In this document: one piece after another, positions 17,337-26,776 of the stretch
Layout: each line of letters starts with the position of its first letter
Position numbering within the stretch: position 1 is the stretch's first letter
Assembly: GCA_947501105.1 (NCBI GenBank)
Contig: CANMUP010000001.1
Span: forward strand, 310,001-374,000
Length of the DNA: 64,000 bases
Direction of reading: 5' to 3'
Source: an uncultured Flaviramulus sp.
GTDB taxonomy: Bacteria; Bacteroidota; Bacteroidia; Flavobacteriales; Flavobacteriaceae
The notes under the pieces: model-generated
Databases searched by the model: none
Told to the model about the DNA's origin: nothing
What the model saw: the letters and a program-made list of their open reading frames with translations, nothing else
Position numbers and translations under genes: made by a program

Positions 17337-17747
17337 CTAGTTCAGTGATTTTAAGTAGTGGTTTTCTTTTTGCCTCATCAATTTAGCGTCTACATCTGTC
17401 TTGTCTTTATAGCCACAATAATGCAAAATACCGTGAACTATAACCCGATGTAATTCCTCTTGAAATGAAACCTTAAAATCAGTAGCATTATCTTCTACAC
17501 GTTCAATCGAAATAAAAATATCGCCTTGTATTATTTTTCCGACTGAATAATCAAAACTAATAATGTCAGTTAAAGTATCGTGATTGAGAAATTCTACGTT
17601 TATATTATGCAAGTAATTATCATTACAAAAAACGTAATTTATGTCGCCTTCCTTAAATCCTTCATCTAAAATTACATTAGAAATCCAAGTAGAAATTTCG
17701 TTATCATTCTCTAATAAAAATTCGGTTTCGTAATTAAAATTAATCAT
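17337..17747 (-). CDS. ybeY: Endoribonuclease YbeY (16S rRNA 3'-end maturation)
   Basis: 136 residues. The core HGILHYCGYKDK (about 109-120) aligns with the family motif HGxLHLxGYDH. The first two histidines are kept, but the third zinc ligand position is not histidine (Asp at the aligned place). I have the impression that flavobacterial YbeY proteins often look this way, so this does not by itself mean loss of function. YbeY acts in rRNA processing and ribosome quality control. The start overlaps the end of the DUF4175 gene by 8 bases, so the two are translationally coupled. Confidence 0.92.
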   Translation of the reverse strand: MINFNYETEFLLENDNEISTWISNVILDEGFKEGDINYVFCNDNYLHNINVEFLNHDTLTDIISFDYSVGKIIQGDIFISIERVEDNATDFKVSFQEELHRVIVHGILHYCGYKDKTDVDAKLMRQKENHYLKSLN

Positions 17748-20700
17748 TTGCCTTTTTAAAATACTCTTGTACCTTTTTTCTATAAACTTGGCGCAAAGGT
17801 AAGGTTTGTCTATTCAATATTTCAGTAGTATTAAAATATTGTTTAGCAGAAGGGATTTGATTATTAGTGTTGTTATCAAAATTATTTTTATTCGTTTCAG
17901 ATTCGCGTTTACTATCTTCTCCTTGTTGAAAAGTAGCGTTCTCCATTTTTAATAGTTGATGCTTTATCTCCATCATTTTTTGAAGAGTTTGATTGGTAAA
18001 GCCTTTGTTTAATAAATCTAGCTCAACCTCCTCCATTTTTTTTAATAACGCATCTCCATTTCCTTTTGACCCCTTGCCTTCTTTTGATAATCGTTCTTCT
18101 AAAGCATTGCGTAGTTCTTGTTGTTGTTGATAAATCTCATATAATTTACCGTTTAAATCTTCATTAAGCCCTTCTCCTTCTCCGCCGTTTTGATTGCCTT
18201 GACTGCCCTTTCCTTGTATATCTCCATCTTGTCCTCCTTCTTTGTTTTTTCCTTTTTTATCGCCTTTGCCATCTTTATCTCCTTCTCCTTTTTGAGGCTT
18301 TTTCCCTTTACCTTTCTTCATTCCTTCTTCCATCATTTTATTAAGCTGCTCCTGGCTCATAATAATATCTGGGAGCTGCATATCTCCTTTCCCACCTTTA
18401 CCTTGAGACATGCTCATGTTTTCCTGCATGTTATCTAAAACATCGCTTAAAAAATTAGCCAAATTATTAGCCGCTGTAATTGTAAATTGTTGATTTGAGA
18501 CACCTTGATACAGTTGGTTTTCGGCCAACAAGCTTAGTGCCTTATCTATATTATAAAAAACTTCTGTTATTTCTTTATTAACGGTTTCTGATAGTTTTGG
18601 TTGACGCAATGATAACGCAAATAAACTATCATCTATATGCTCAAAATGCTCTTTTAGGTTGTGTTGCTTTCTTAAAAAAGACGCATACTTATTATGGTTG
18701 ACTTCAATAGCTTTAAATTGATTCATGAGTGCTTCTTGGTCAAAAGAAAACAATACTAAATTATCAAGAATTTGCCTTAGTGCTTCTGCGTCTTCTTGCA
18801 TTTGATTAGATTCTCCTCCGCTCATAGAGTTTTGCATTTTCTCACTCATTTGCTTCATTTTTTGAGCCGCTTTCTTCTGGTTCTTTTGAGCATTCTTTTT
18901 ATCTTGATTTTGACTTTTATTAGATTCCTCTTTTTGTTCTTCTGGAGATTTTTGCTCCTCGCTTTTTTCTAATTCTTCTAAAGCTTTTTGTTGTTCATTA
19001 TCAACTTCTTTTTCATCCAATTTATCTCTTGGAATGTCAATAGGCTTTTTTAAAGCTTTGCTATCTTTTTCAAGTTGCTCAATCTCTTCCTTAAACTTTT
19101 CAAATTCTTTATTTAATTTCTCTTGTGCTTCTTTGGTGTTCTCTTCTTCATTTTTGTTTGACAATTCTTCTTGCTTTTCTGCTAAGTTTTCTAAATCGCT
19201 TTTAAGTTTTTCTAACTTCTTTTCAACATAAAACCTTTTAGTCAATTCGAGTAATTGTTGCAAACTTCTCTTTTTGTTTTTATTCTGCTTCGCTAACTGT
19301 TCTAGTTTTTGAGTCAACTCTTCTTTGTTAATCTTTTCTTGGAGTTTTTTTAATTCCTCTAGAAGTTTTTCGTCTTTTTTTAACTGCTCTTCATTTTCTT
19401 CTAGGCGCTTTTTTAAATCTTCTTTAAAAACATCTTCTTCTATTCTTTCCTTTTGGAAATTATCTAAGTTGTCTTTAAGTTTTTTATTAAAATTTTTCAT
19501 CATTTCGTCTTGCTGTTTCTGACGCTTTAAAAATGATTCCAATTTCTTTTTATCGTTAAAATTTAAACTTGATTTTTCTTTTTGCGTTTTAGATAACTCT
19601 TCTAGCTTTTTTTCTTGTTCTTCAAACTTTTCTAAAGATTTGTTTAAATCTTTAATTGTTTCGCTTTGCTCATTTAACCTCTTTTGTTCCTCTTCCTCTT
19701 TAGTTCGTTTTCTATAAGTAAATACATTGCTTTTTGTTTGCTTATACTTGTTAACTGCATCATTATCAATTACTTGAAAATATAATTCATAACCAACACC
19801 TTCTTCTATATTTAAATTATTAGGGAACGCTGTAATAAACTCATCAATATTGGTTTTAGATATTGGTATATTTTCTATTTGCTTTTTTGATTCATTATTT
19901 ATCGGATAATACACCATTTGAAGTTTACTAAAACCATAATCATCGCTTACTTGACCATAAAAATAAAGCGTTTGTAAATCTAAACTATCAACCTCCATTT
20001 TTAAGTTAAGCTCTGGATATTCGTCTTTTACTACATCTATTCTAAAAGCGAGGTTTTCGTAGTTTTTAAGGCTAACATTACTAGTGCTTAAACTATAATC
20101 TAAGTGATTGTAAAGTCGCTTAGACAATTTAAAATCATCTGATTTATCAGTAGTAAAATTCAGCGTGTCTTTTGCATACAAATGCACGTTATCAGTAGAT
20201 CTTGTTTTAAGCAACCACGTCACATGAGTGCCTTCTGGAACTATAGCATTTCCTGTACTTTTTAAGACCTCATTCTTCTTTTTAGTGTAATTTGGATAAT
20301 CTAAAACCATTTCAAAACTTAATAGCGACGGTGTTTCAACAATACTTAATGTGTAAGGTTTTGAGGTTACACTATTCGCTGTTAATTGAAATTCAATATT
20401 AGCTTTTGGTTGAGAAAAAACATACTCAAATTCGCCAATATTTTTTTGTTTTAAAAAATAGGTTTCGTTGTTATAAATTATTTGTGCGCTTTCAGGGGTA
20501 ATATTCCCTGCGGTTTTCACTTGTAATTTATAGTCTTTATTTTCAATAGCTTTCAAATCATTATTAACTACAAAAAACTCAAATGGTGCTGGTGGTTGAT
20601 ATGCCGTTTTGTAATTAATAACACGTTCGTAGCTGTCACTAAACCAATTAGAGTGTCCAGTTAAAAACGTAATTAAAATAATTAAAACAGGAACTGCGGC

Positions 20701-21165
20701 GTATTTTAAATAGCCAATATTTTTATTAAAATTGATGGCCAATTTAAACGGAATAGGTTTTAATTCTACAGATTTTTGCTCGATGCTCGCCAACAATAAT
20801 TCTGATTGTGAATGGTTTTCTTTAAGCTGAAGAACATTCAGCAATTTATCATTTACCTCAGGAAAATGCCTTCCAATAATTTTAGAAGCATCAATATAAT
20901 TTATGCCTTTTTTAAGTTTTGCTAGTTTTGCTAATGGAATAACAACAAATTTGGCTAGCAAAACAATTTCAACTAAAATAAACAGCCAAAATAAAATGGT
21001 TCTTGCCAAAGGGTTTAACCATAAAACATGCTCGATAAATAAGGTGAATAAAAAATAAAGCAACCCAATAGCAACAAATAAAATAGTGCCCTTTATTAAC
21101 TCGTTGGTATAATAACGGTTAATAAATTGTTCAAGCTTGGTTTGTATGTTATTAAAGGTGTTCAA
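17740..21165 (-). CDS. DUF4175 family large membrane protein with long coiled coil
   Basis: 1141 residues. Membrane segments lie near 22-45, 52-72 and 150-168, then a beta-rich periplasmic part (about 190-480), then a very long Lys/Glu/Gln-rich coiled coil (about 480-800) and a Gly/Lys-rich low-complexity stretch (about 955-1020, GKGGKGDM and similar). This matches the Bacteroidetes DUF4175 family, of unknown function. It overlaps ybeY by 8 bases. Nothing in the sequence shows an enzyme. A structural or scaffold role in the envelope is a guess. Confidence 0.85.
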   Translation of the reverse strand: MNTFNNIQTKLEQFINRYYTNELIKGTILFVAIGLLYFLFTLFIEHVLWLNPLARTILFWLFILVEIVLLAKFVVIPLAKLAKLKKGINYIDASKIIGRHFPEVNDKLLNVLQLKENHSQSELLLASIEQKSVELKPIPFKLAINFNKNIGYLKYAAVPVLIILITFLTGHSNWFSDSYERVINYKTAYQPPAPFEFFVVNNDLKAIENKDYKLQVKTAGNITPESAQIIYNNETYFLKQKNIGEFEYVFSQPKANIEFQLTANSVTSKPYTLSIVETPSLLSFEMVLDYPNYTKKKNEVLKSTGNAIVPEGTHVTWLLKTRSTDNVHLYAKDTLNFTTDKSDDFKLSKRLYNHLDYSLSTSNVSLKNYENLAFRIDVVKDEYPELNLKMEVDSLDLQTLYFYGQVSDDYGFSKLQMVYYPINNESKKQIENIPISKTNIDEFITAFPNNLNIEEGVGYELYFQVIDNDAVNKYKQTKSNVFTYRKRTKEEEEQKRLNEQSETIKDLNKSLEKFEEQEKKLEELSKTQKEKSSLNFNDKKKLESFLKRQKQQDEMMKNFNKKLKDNLDNFQKERIEEDVFKEDLKKRLEENEEQLKKDEKLLEELKKLQEKINKEELTQKLEQLAKQNKNKKRSLQQLLELTKRFYVEKKLEKLKSDLENLAEKQEELSNKNEEENTKEAQEKLNKEFEKFKEEIEQLEKDSKALKKPIDIPRDKLDEKEVDNEQQKALEELEKSEEQKSPEEQKEESNKSQNQDKKNAQKNQKKAAQKMKQMSEKMQNSMSGGESNQMQEDAEALRQILDNLVLFSFDQEALMNQFKAIEVNHNKYASFLRKQHNLKEHFEHIDDSLFALSLRQPKLSETVNKEITEVFYNIDKALSLLAENQLYQGVSNQQFTITAANNLANFLSDVLDNMQENMSMSQGKGGKGDMQLPDIIMSQEQLNKMMEEGMKKGKGKKPQKGEGDKDGKGDKKGKNKEGGQDGDIQGKGSQGNQNGGEGEGLNEDLNGKLYEIYQQQQELRNALEERLSKEGKGSKGNGDALLKKMEEVELDLLNKGFTNQTLQKMMEIKHQLLKMENATFQQGEDSKRESETNKNNFDNNTNNQIPSAKQYFNTTEILNRQTLPLRQVYRKKVQEYFKKAND

Positions 21166-21239
21166 TTATAGTATTTAAGGCATTTAACATACTAAACTAC
21201 AATTTTATTTTTATAAGGTTTATAATTAAGTGTTAATTG

Positions 21240-21247
21240 TATCTTTG
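21240..21247 (+). promoter_or_regulatory. Putative -7 element of the gltX promoter
   Basis: TATCTTTG fits TAnnTTTG and is 18 bases before the gltX ATG. The -33 element is not clear. Confidence 0.45.
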
Positions 21248-21265
21248 CAGTCATAAATTAAAAAC

Positions 21266-22777
21266 ATGACCAAAAACGTTCGTGTGCGTTTTGCACCAAG
21301 CCCAACAGGACCTTTGCATATTGGCGGAGTTCGTACAGCTCTATTTAACTATTTATTTGCTAAAAAACACAACGGAACTTTTATTCTAAGAATTGAAGAT
21401 ACCGATCAAAACCGTTATGTTGAAGGCGCAGAACAATACATTATTGATGCATTAAATTGGTGCGGAATGCCTTATGATGAAGGCGTTAACAAGAACGAAA
21501 AATTTGGACCATACAGACAGAGTGAGCGTAAACATTTATACAAGCAGTATGCAGATGAATTAATTGCTTCGGGTAATGCTTATTATGCTTTTGATACTGC
21601 TGAAACTTTAGATTTTCATAGAAAAGACCACGAAGCTAAAGGCAAAACCTTTATTTATAACTGGCATAATCGCTTAAAGCTAAGTAATTCATTATCGCTT
21701 AGCGCGGAGGAAACTCAGGTAAAATTAGAAGCTGGCGAAGATTATGTTATTAGGTTTAAATCACCACAAGACGAAACGCTATATTTAAAAGATATTATTC
21801 GTGGTGACATTAAAATTGATACAAACATTTTAGACGATAAGGTGTTGTTTAAAAGTGACGGTATGCCAACCTATCATTTAGCTAATATTGTTGATGATCA
21901 TTTAATGGAAATATCACATGTTATCCGAGGGGAAGAATGGTTGCCAAGTTTAGCATTACACTATCAATTATATAAAGCTTTTGGTTGGGAGGCGCCAGAA
22001 TTTGCACATTTACCATTAATAATGAACCCAACCGGGAAAGGAAAATTAAGTAAAAGGCATGCTTCTAAATTAGGGATTCCGGTGTTTCCTTTAAACTGGT
22101 TAGATAAGAATACTAACGAACTTTCTATTGGCTACAAAGAAGCTGGGTATTTTCCAGAAGCTGTTGTTAATTTCTTAGCTTTTTTAGGATGGAATCCGGG
22201 AACAGAACAAGAAATATTTAGTTTAGAAGAGCTAGTAAATGCTTTTGATTTAGGAAAAATCAATAAGTCTGGAGCACGTTTTGATCCCGATAAAACCAAA
22301 TGGTTTAACCACCATTATATGCAAGAACAAAGTAATGATGCATTGGCTGTAGTTTTTAAAAATGAACATTCAGAGTTGGCAAAAGTAGATGCAAGCTATA
22401 TTTCTATGGTTATTGGTTTAATAAAAGAGCGCGCTACGTTTATTTCTGATTTTTGGGAATTGAGTCATTTCTTTTTTACTGCACCAACAGCTTATGATGA
22501 AAAGGCTTCTAAAAAAGCGTTTAAAGATGGTACTAAGGAATTAATGACTGAATTAGTTTCCATAATAAAAAATATTGAAGATTTTACTGTGGAAAATCTT
22601 CAAACTGATATTAAAGGGTGGATTACATCTAATGAAATTGGCTTCGGAAAAGTAATGATGCCATTGCGTTTAGCTTTAGTTGGTGCATTGCAAGGTCCTG
22701 ATGTTTTTGATATTATGTTTATGATTGGGGAAAAAGAAAGCGTTAAACGTATTGAAAGTGTAATAGCAATATTATAA
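21266..22777 (+). CDS. gltX: Glutamate--tRNA ligase
   Basis: 503 residues, cytosolic. It charges tRNA-Glu. The class I HIGH signature is FAPSPTGPLHIGG (9-21) and the KMSKS-like loop is GKGKLSKRHASK (about 260-271). The C-terminal anticodon-binding domain is present, and length is normal. A separate glutaminyl-tRNA synthetase is encoded at 28.6 kb, so this enzyme need not charge tRNA-Gln. Confidence 0.97.
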   Translation: MTKNVRVRFAPSPTGPLHIGGVRTALFNYLFAKKHNGTFILRIEDTDQNRYVEGAEQYIIDALNWCGMPYDEGVNKNEKFGPYRQSERKHLYKQYADELIASGNAYYAFDTAETLDFHRKDHEAKGKTFIYNWHNRLKLSNSLSLSAEETQVKLEAGEDYVIRFKSPQDETLYLKDIIRGDIKIDTNILDDKVLFKSDGMPTYHLANIVDDHLMEISHVIRGEEWLPSLALHYQLYKAFGWEAPEFAHLPLIMNPTGKGKLSKRHASKLGIPVFPLNWLDKNTNELSIGYKEAGYFPEAVVNFLAFLGWNPGTEQEIFSLEELVNAFDLGKINKSGARFDPDKTKWFNHHYMQEQSNDALAVVFKNEHSELAKVDASYISMVIGLIKERATFISDFWELSHFFFTAPTAYDEKASKKAFKDGTKELMTELVSIIKNIEDFTVENLQTDIKGWITSNEIGFGKVMMPLRLALVGALQGPDVFDIMFMIGEKESVKRIESVIAIL

Positions 22778-22822
22778 GTTTTGTTGTTTAAGAATTGAAT
22801 TTGTAGTAGTAAAAAAAGGAGT

Positions 22823-23944
22823 CTATTGCTTCAAAGGAATTACCATATTCCAAGTGTTTTCAAATTCCCATGCTTTCTCACCTTCTCCAACAGCAGCAAA
22901 TAAATGTGTAGGCTTCCCGTCTTCAACCAAAACAAATGGGCGCTCGAAATGGTTATGGTGTGATTTAGTCCCATCATCCCATACAATATCTCGGCTATAC
23001 GCTTTTACCTTTTCAAATAAATTCCACTCTACACCGTCATTAGACCATACATGAATTCCCCCTCCTTCTTCTCCGCATATTTTACCAGATCGATCTTTTA
23101 AAATAGCCTCATACTTATCGCTAGCTCGCCAAACAAATGGGTCTTCAACATCTATTAAGTTATTTTCTGTAGTTTCAAAACGAAATATTGGTTCTTCGCT
23201 TAATCTTTTGTATTCGCCTCTAGGGCTTGATGCCATAGACACCCCTAGCAATAATGGTGGAACCAACCCTTCTGTAGAAGATTTATACATTAATAAAATG
23301 TTTCCGGTTTTGGGGTCAACAGCTGGTGATGGGTTTGAAGTAATAGACGCATCCCAATGCCCTTCTCGAGGTTCAATTACTGGCCTATCAACACGCTCCC
23401 ATGGACCAAAAACGGAGTCGCTAATAGCTAAGCCAACTCGCTTATTCATCCATGCTTTTTTCCAGTTATCTTCTGTAACTATTGGGTTTTCTTTGGTAGG
23501 CATTGGAAAATCATATGTAGTCCCAAAATGATATAACAAATACTTGTCTTTATATTTAACTATACGTGGGTTGTGTGTGCACATGCCATCAAAAAACTCT
23601 TTTCCTCGAACAGGAAGAACAATTTCTTGAAAAACATAAGGGCCAACTGGAGTATCTGATGTAGCGCGAACAACTTCTGAATTTGTTACCCAATTACCAA
23701 AACCTACATCTTTAGACCATCTTGATGCGAACATGTGATATTTTCCGTCTTCACCTTTAATCACAGAAGAACCCCGTATCCAATAGTTATCATCTCGAAA
23801 ACCACCTCCTTTTGGTGCAGGTAAAATACGATCAATAAAAGACTTATTAGATATCTTATCGCTAGATACACAGGACCATAAACCCGAAGCAGAGACTAGT
23901 GCAGCCCCTTTAGCCGTAGTTTCAATAAACACTCTTCTTTTCAT
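22823..23944 (-). CDS. Tat-exported glycoside-hydrolase-like lipoprotein (five-bladed propeller superfamily)
   Basis: 373 residues. The N-terminus KRRVFIETTAKGAALVS is a twin-arginine signal, followed by a lipobox ending WSC (about Cys25). The body has the repeated blades of GH43/GH32/GH117-like enzymes (DDNYWIRGSSVIKGEDGKYH, MCTHNPRIVKYKDKYLLYHF, HWDASITSNPSPA, DVEDPFVWRASDKYEAILKD), with acidic residues in plausible catalytic places. The exact family and substrate cannot be set by eye; a marine polysaccharide fragment would fit. It lies next to an outer-membrane-protein gene on the same strand, 13 bp apart. Confidence 0.75.
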   Translation of the reverse strand: MKRRVFIETTAKGAALVSASGLWSCVSSDKISNKSFIDRILPAPKGGGFRDDNYWIRGSSVIKGEDGKYHMFASRWSKDVGFGNWVTNSEVVRATSDTPVGPYVFQEIVLPVRGKEFFDGMCTHNPRIVKYKDKYLLYHFGTTYDFPMPTKENPIVTEDNWKKAWMNKRVGLAISDSVFGPWERVDRPVIEPREGHWDASITSNPSPAVDPKTGNILLMYKSSTEGLVPPLLLGVSMASSPRGEYKRLSEEPIFRFETTENNLIDVEDPFVWRASDKYEAILKDRSGKICGEEGGGIHVWSNDGVEWNLFEKVKAYSRDIVWDDGTKSHHNHFERPFVLVEDGKPTHLFAAVGEGEKAWEFENTWNMVIPLKQ

Positions 23945-23957
23945 AATGTTTTATATT

Positions 23958-24647
23958 CTAAAACAAAACAACAGCACCTAAAACCAACATGGTTTGATTT
24001 CCTTTAAAACTAGTAACACCTCCAGAAGTATCAAGGCTTTTAGAGTTTAGTTTTTTCAAAATATTGGTAAACCCATAAATATATTGTGCTTTAAGCTTAA
24101 AGTTTTTAATACCAACAGACGCGCCAACTGCTCCATTTACATTAAACTGAGAAATATTTGTAATGTCTTCTGCCACTAAATTGCTATAATTATTTATATA
24201 ATAGCCTTTTTTAGCATCATCTTTAAGCTCTAATTTTCCATTGTATTGCAACATGGGTCCTATATCAATAGTAAAATAATCTGGAATTACTTTTATATGC
24301 ATTAGCATCGCCACTTGAGCAGCAAACATTTTATATTTAGCAAACTCATTAGGGTTGCTATTACTTAACATGGTTGGTCTTGCCGAAATTTCAATAGTGT
24401 TTTCAGAAAGCTGCATTCCAAAACTTATATCGTACCATCTAACCGGAATATTAACTGTGGCTGTTAAGCCTCCAGCAAATCCGTTAGATTCTTTAGTTAT
24501 AAAATTATCGGTAGTAATATTAAATTTTGTGATACCCCCACCAACTCCAAGGCCATTAGTTATTCGGTAATTTCCTTTTTGTGAAAAACTTTTTGTAACA
24601 AAACATAGTAAAATGACTACTAATAAGAAAAGTCGATTATATTTCAT
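23958..24647 (-). CDS. Outer-membrane beta-barrel protein (porin-like)
   Basis: The frame opens at 24707, but the ATG at 24645-24647 begins a clean signal peptide (MKYNRLFLLVVILLCFVTKSFSQ), giving 229 residues. The mature part alternates polar and hydrophobic residues as in an eight-strand barrel of the PorT/OMP_b-brl type, with glycine-rich turns (GLGVGGGITKFNITTD). Function unknown. It lies upstream of the glycoside-hydrolase-like gene and divergent from the SPFH gene. Confidence 0.78.
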   Translation of the reverse strand: MKYNRLFLLVVILLCFVTKSFSQKGNYRITNGLGVGGGITKFNITTDNFITKESNGFAGGLTATVNIPVRWYDISFGMQLSENTIEISARPTMLSNSNPNEFAKYKMFAAQVAMLMHIKVIPDYFTIDIGPMLQYNGKLELKDDAKKGYYINNYSNLVAEDITNISQFNVNGAVGASVGIKNFKLKAQYIYGFTNILKKLNSKSLDTSGGVTSFKGNQTMLVLGAVVLF

Positions 24648-24722
24648 AGTTTGGGTTATAAACAGCCAAATATAGTATAATTTTTGTATCTTAATTTTTC
24701 TAACCATTTTAATAAATTTATT

Positions 24723-25646
24723 ATGAACTTATTTTTTATCCCCGTTATTCTTTTTGGATTAATCATATTAATCTCAGCATTCTTTATTGTTAAACAACAA
24801 ACCGCAGTAATTGTAGAGCGCTTTGGTAAGTTTCAAAGTATTCGTCATTCTGGTTTACAAATAAAAATTCCTTTAGTAGACCGAATTGCTGGTCGATTAA
24901 GCTTAAAAATTCAACAATTGGATGTTATTATTGAAACTAAAACTTTAGATGATGTGTTTGTGAAGCTAAAAGTATCTGTACAATACAAAGTTATTCGCGA
25001 CAAAGTATACGATGCTTTCTATAAGCTTGATTATCCGCATGATCAAATTACAAGTTACGTATTTGATGTAGTTCGTGCTGAAGTTCCTAAAATGAAGTTA
25101 GATGATGTATTTGTAAAAAAAGATGATATAGCTATTGCTGTAAAATCCGAATTAAATGAAGCAATGTCAGGCTATGGATACGATATTATTAAAACTCTAG
25201 TAACAGATATTGACCCAGATGGTCAAGTAAAAGAGGCAATGAACCGTATTAACGCTTCCGAGCGTGAAAAAATTGCAGCTCAGTTTGAAGGTGATGCGCA
25301 ACGTATTTTAATAGTTGAACGCGCTAAAGCTGAAGCTGAAAGTAAACGTTTACAGGGTCAAGGTATTGCAGACCAACGTAGAGAAATCGCTCGTGGGTTA
25401 GAAGAGTCTGTAGAGGTGTTAAACAAAGTTGGCATTAACAGTCAAGAAGCATCAGCTTTAATTGTGGTAACGCAACATTACGATACGCTTCAGTCTATAG
25501 GTCAAGAAACCAATAGTAACTTAATTTTATTGCCAAATTCACCACAAGCAGGTAGTACTATGCTAAACGATATGGTGGCTAGTTTCACCGCAAGCAATCA
25601 AATTGGTGAGGCTATGAAAAATTCTAAAAAGAATAAAAACGAATAA
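24723..25646 (+). CDS. SPFH/stomatin-type membrane protein
   Basis: From the ATG at 24723 (MNLFFIPVILFGLIILISAFF) the protein has 307 residues; the frame extends 13 codons upstream without a good start. It has an N-terminal membrane anchor (about 3-24), an SPFH/PHB domain (about 25-190: VKQQTAVIVERFGKF), and a C-terminal coiled coil with the EREKIAAQFEGDAQRI and KAEAESKRLQGQGIADQRREIARGL segments seen in slipins. Such proteins form membrane rings that organise proteases or lipids. Function here is inferred from family only. A strong terminator follows. Confidence 0.92.
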   Translation: MNLFFIPVILFGLIILISAFFIVKQQTAVIVERFGKFQSIRHSGLQIKIPLVDRIAGRLSLKIQQLDVIIETKTLDDVFVKLKVSVQYKVIRDKVYDAFYKLDYPHDQITSYVFDVVRAEVPKMKLDDVFVKKDDIAIAVKSELNEAMSGYGYDIIKTLVTDIDPDGQVKEAMNRINASEREKIAAQFEGDAQRILIVERAKAEAESKRLQGQGIADQRREIARGLEESVEVLNKVGINSQEASALIVVTQHYDTLQSIGQETNSNLILLPNSPQAGSTMLNDMVASFTASNQIGEAMKNSKKNKNE

Positions 25647-25664
25647 TTTTATTTTTTAAAAACC

Positions 25665-25697
25665 AACCCTCTAAATTTATACTTAGAGGGTTTTTTT
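25665..25697 (+). terminator. Intrinsic terminator after the SPFH gene
   Basis: AACCCTCTAA (25665-25674) pairs with TTAGAGGGTT (25683-25692), followed by T7. Confidence 0.9.
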
Positions 25698-25710
25698 GTT
25701 TCTTTAACTA

Positions 25711-26202
25711 ATGAAAAAAGAAATTTTAATCATTCTAGGGTCTCCAAACTCTCCTGAGGGCATATTAAGTAATATTTCAAAAAGTAGATTAGACTATTGT
25801 TTAGAAAACTATATAGATGGAAAACAAATTCTTTGTACTGGTGGATGGGGAGATCATTTTAATACATCAGATAAACCTCATGCTGAATATTCTAAGGCTT
25901 ACTTAATTAAAAATGGGGTTTTGGAGAACGCTTTTTTAGATTTTGCGTTATCATCAAATACTGTTGATGATGCTGTAAAAATTAAGCCTATAATTCAAAA
26001 TATTAAAAACAGCTCCTTAACTATAATCACTTCAGATTATCATGTAGATAGAGTAAGATTAATTTTCGAAGAAATTTTAAATGGTTATGAAATGTCTTTT
26101 ATTGGCGCAAAATCTAATTTGGATAAAGAAGCGTTAACCCTTTTAGAAAATCATGAAAAAAAAGCAATACAATCTATTATAGATAACGGCTTATACTATT
26201 AA
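25711..26202 (+). CDS. YdcF/DUF218-family protein
   Basis: 163 residues, no signal peptide. The pattern ILIILGSPN, ILCTGGWGD, SSNTVDDAVKI and TIITSDYHVDRVRLIFEEIL matches the DUF218 (YdcF/SanA) fold, a Rossmann-like domain found in envelope-related proteins. Function is not established; the cytosolic-looking form here has no membrane anchor. The start is only 13 bp after the terminator of the SPFH gene, so its own promoter must overlap that region, or it depends on read-through. Confidence 0.72.
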   Translation: MKKEILIILGSPNSPEGILSNISKSRLDYCLENYIDGKQILCTGGWGDHFNTSDKPHAEYSKAYLIKNGVLENAFLDFALSSNTVDDAVKIKPIIQNIKNSSLTIITSDYHVDRVRLIFEEILNGYEMSFIGAKSNLDKEALTLLENHEKKAIQSIIDNGLYY

Positions 26203-26222
26203 TCTTTACGAAAGCCGTTTTT
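26185..26222 (+). terminator. Terminator overlapping the end of the YdcF-like gene
   Basis: AACGGCTT (26185-26192) pairs with AAGCCGTT (26212-26219), followed by a short T run; the hairpin spans the stop codon and ends at the convergent gene. Confidence 0.55.
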
Positions 26223-26715
26223 ACAATTTTCTAAGCTTTGGTTCTTCTTCTTTTATCTCCTCCTCTTTATTTAAGTTTCCAGGAAAAACAAGCGAAGTAC
26301 TAGCAAATGTGGTTCCGAAATTTATATTCGCATAATACACTTGGCTAACAGCATCTTTTACTTGACTTTTAGATAATTCTTTTAGAGGATGAATAAACAC
26401 CGACCATAAAACACCATCTGAAACCGCATATTTAACATCTAAAGCTGTGTGGAAATTTGCAACTAAAGCTGCTTTAATTAAATCATTATTCAAACTATTT
26501 GAATCTGCAATTGGAGAAATAATTCGCATCCTATTATTCTTGGTGTCTGTTATAGATAGCAACTGAACTTCTTTAATAAAAAATTGCCAAGCCCCATCTT
26601 TCCCTTGAATAGAATCACTAACTGAAGTGTAAATACTCTCAAGTGTTTTGTTATCCATGGTTTGGGAAAAAGAAAAAAAAGGGAATACAATAAAAAGAAA
26701 AACTAATTTTTTCAT
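26221..26715 (-). CDS. Hypothetical exported protein
   Basis: 164 residues with a signal peptide (MKKLVFLFIVFPFFSFSQ). The mature part (about 18-150) has no motif I know; it contains alternating hydrophobic stretches (LIKAALVANFHTALDVKYAV, VLWSVFIHPL) and ends in a charged tail rich in Glu and Lys. It seems to be a small periplasmic or surface protein of Flavobacteriaceae. The neighbours do not suggest a role. Confidence 0.7.
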   Translation of the reverse strand: MKKLVFLFIVFPFFSFSQTMDNKTLESIYTSVSDSIQGKDGAWQFFIKEVQLLSITDTKNNRMRIISPIADSNSLNNDLIKAALVANFHTALDVKYAVSDGVLWSVFIHPLKELSKSQVKDAVSQVYYANINFGTTFASTSLVFPGNLNKEEEIKEEEPKLRKL

Positions 26716-26776
26716 AACTACATATTTATAACCTATAAGTCGAAAGCTTATTAAATTACTTAATATGTATTTCTTT

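Noticed and set aside
18800-19700. Low-complexity Lys/Glu/Gln stretch as a possible assembly or repeat artefact
   Set aside because: It is in frame throughout and forms the expected coiled coil of the DUF4175 protein.
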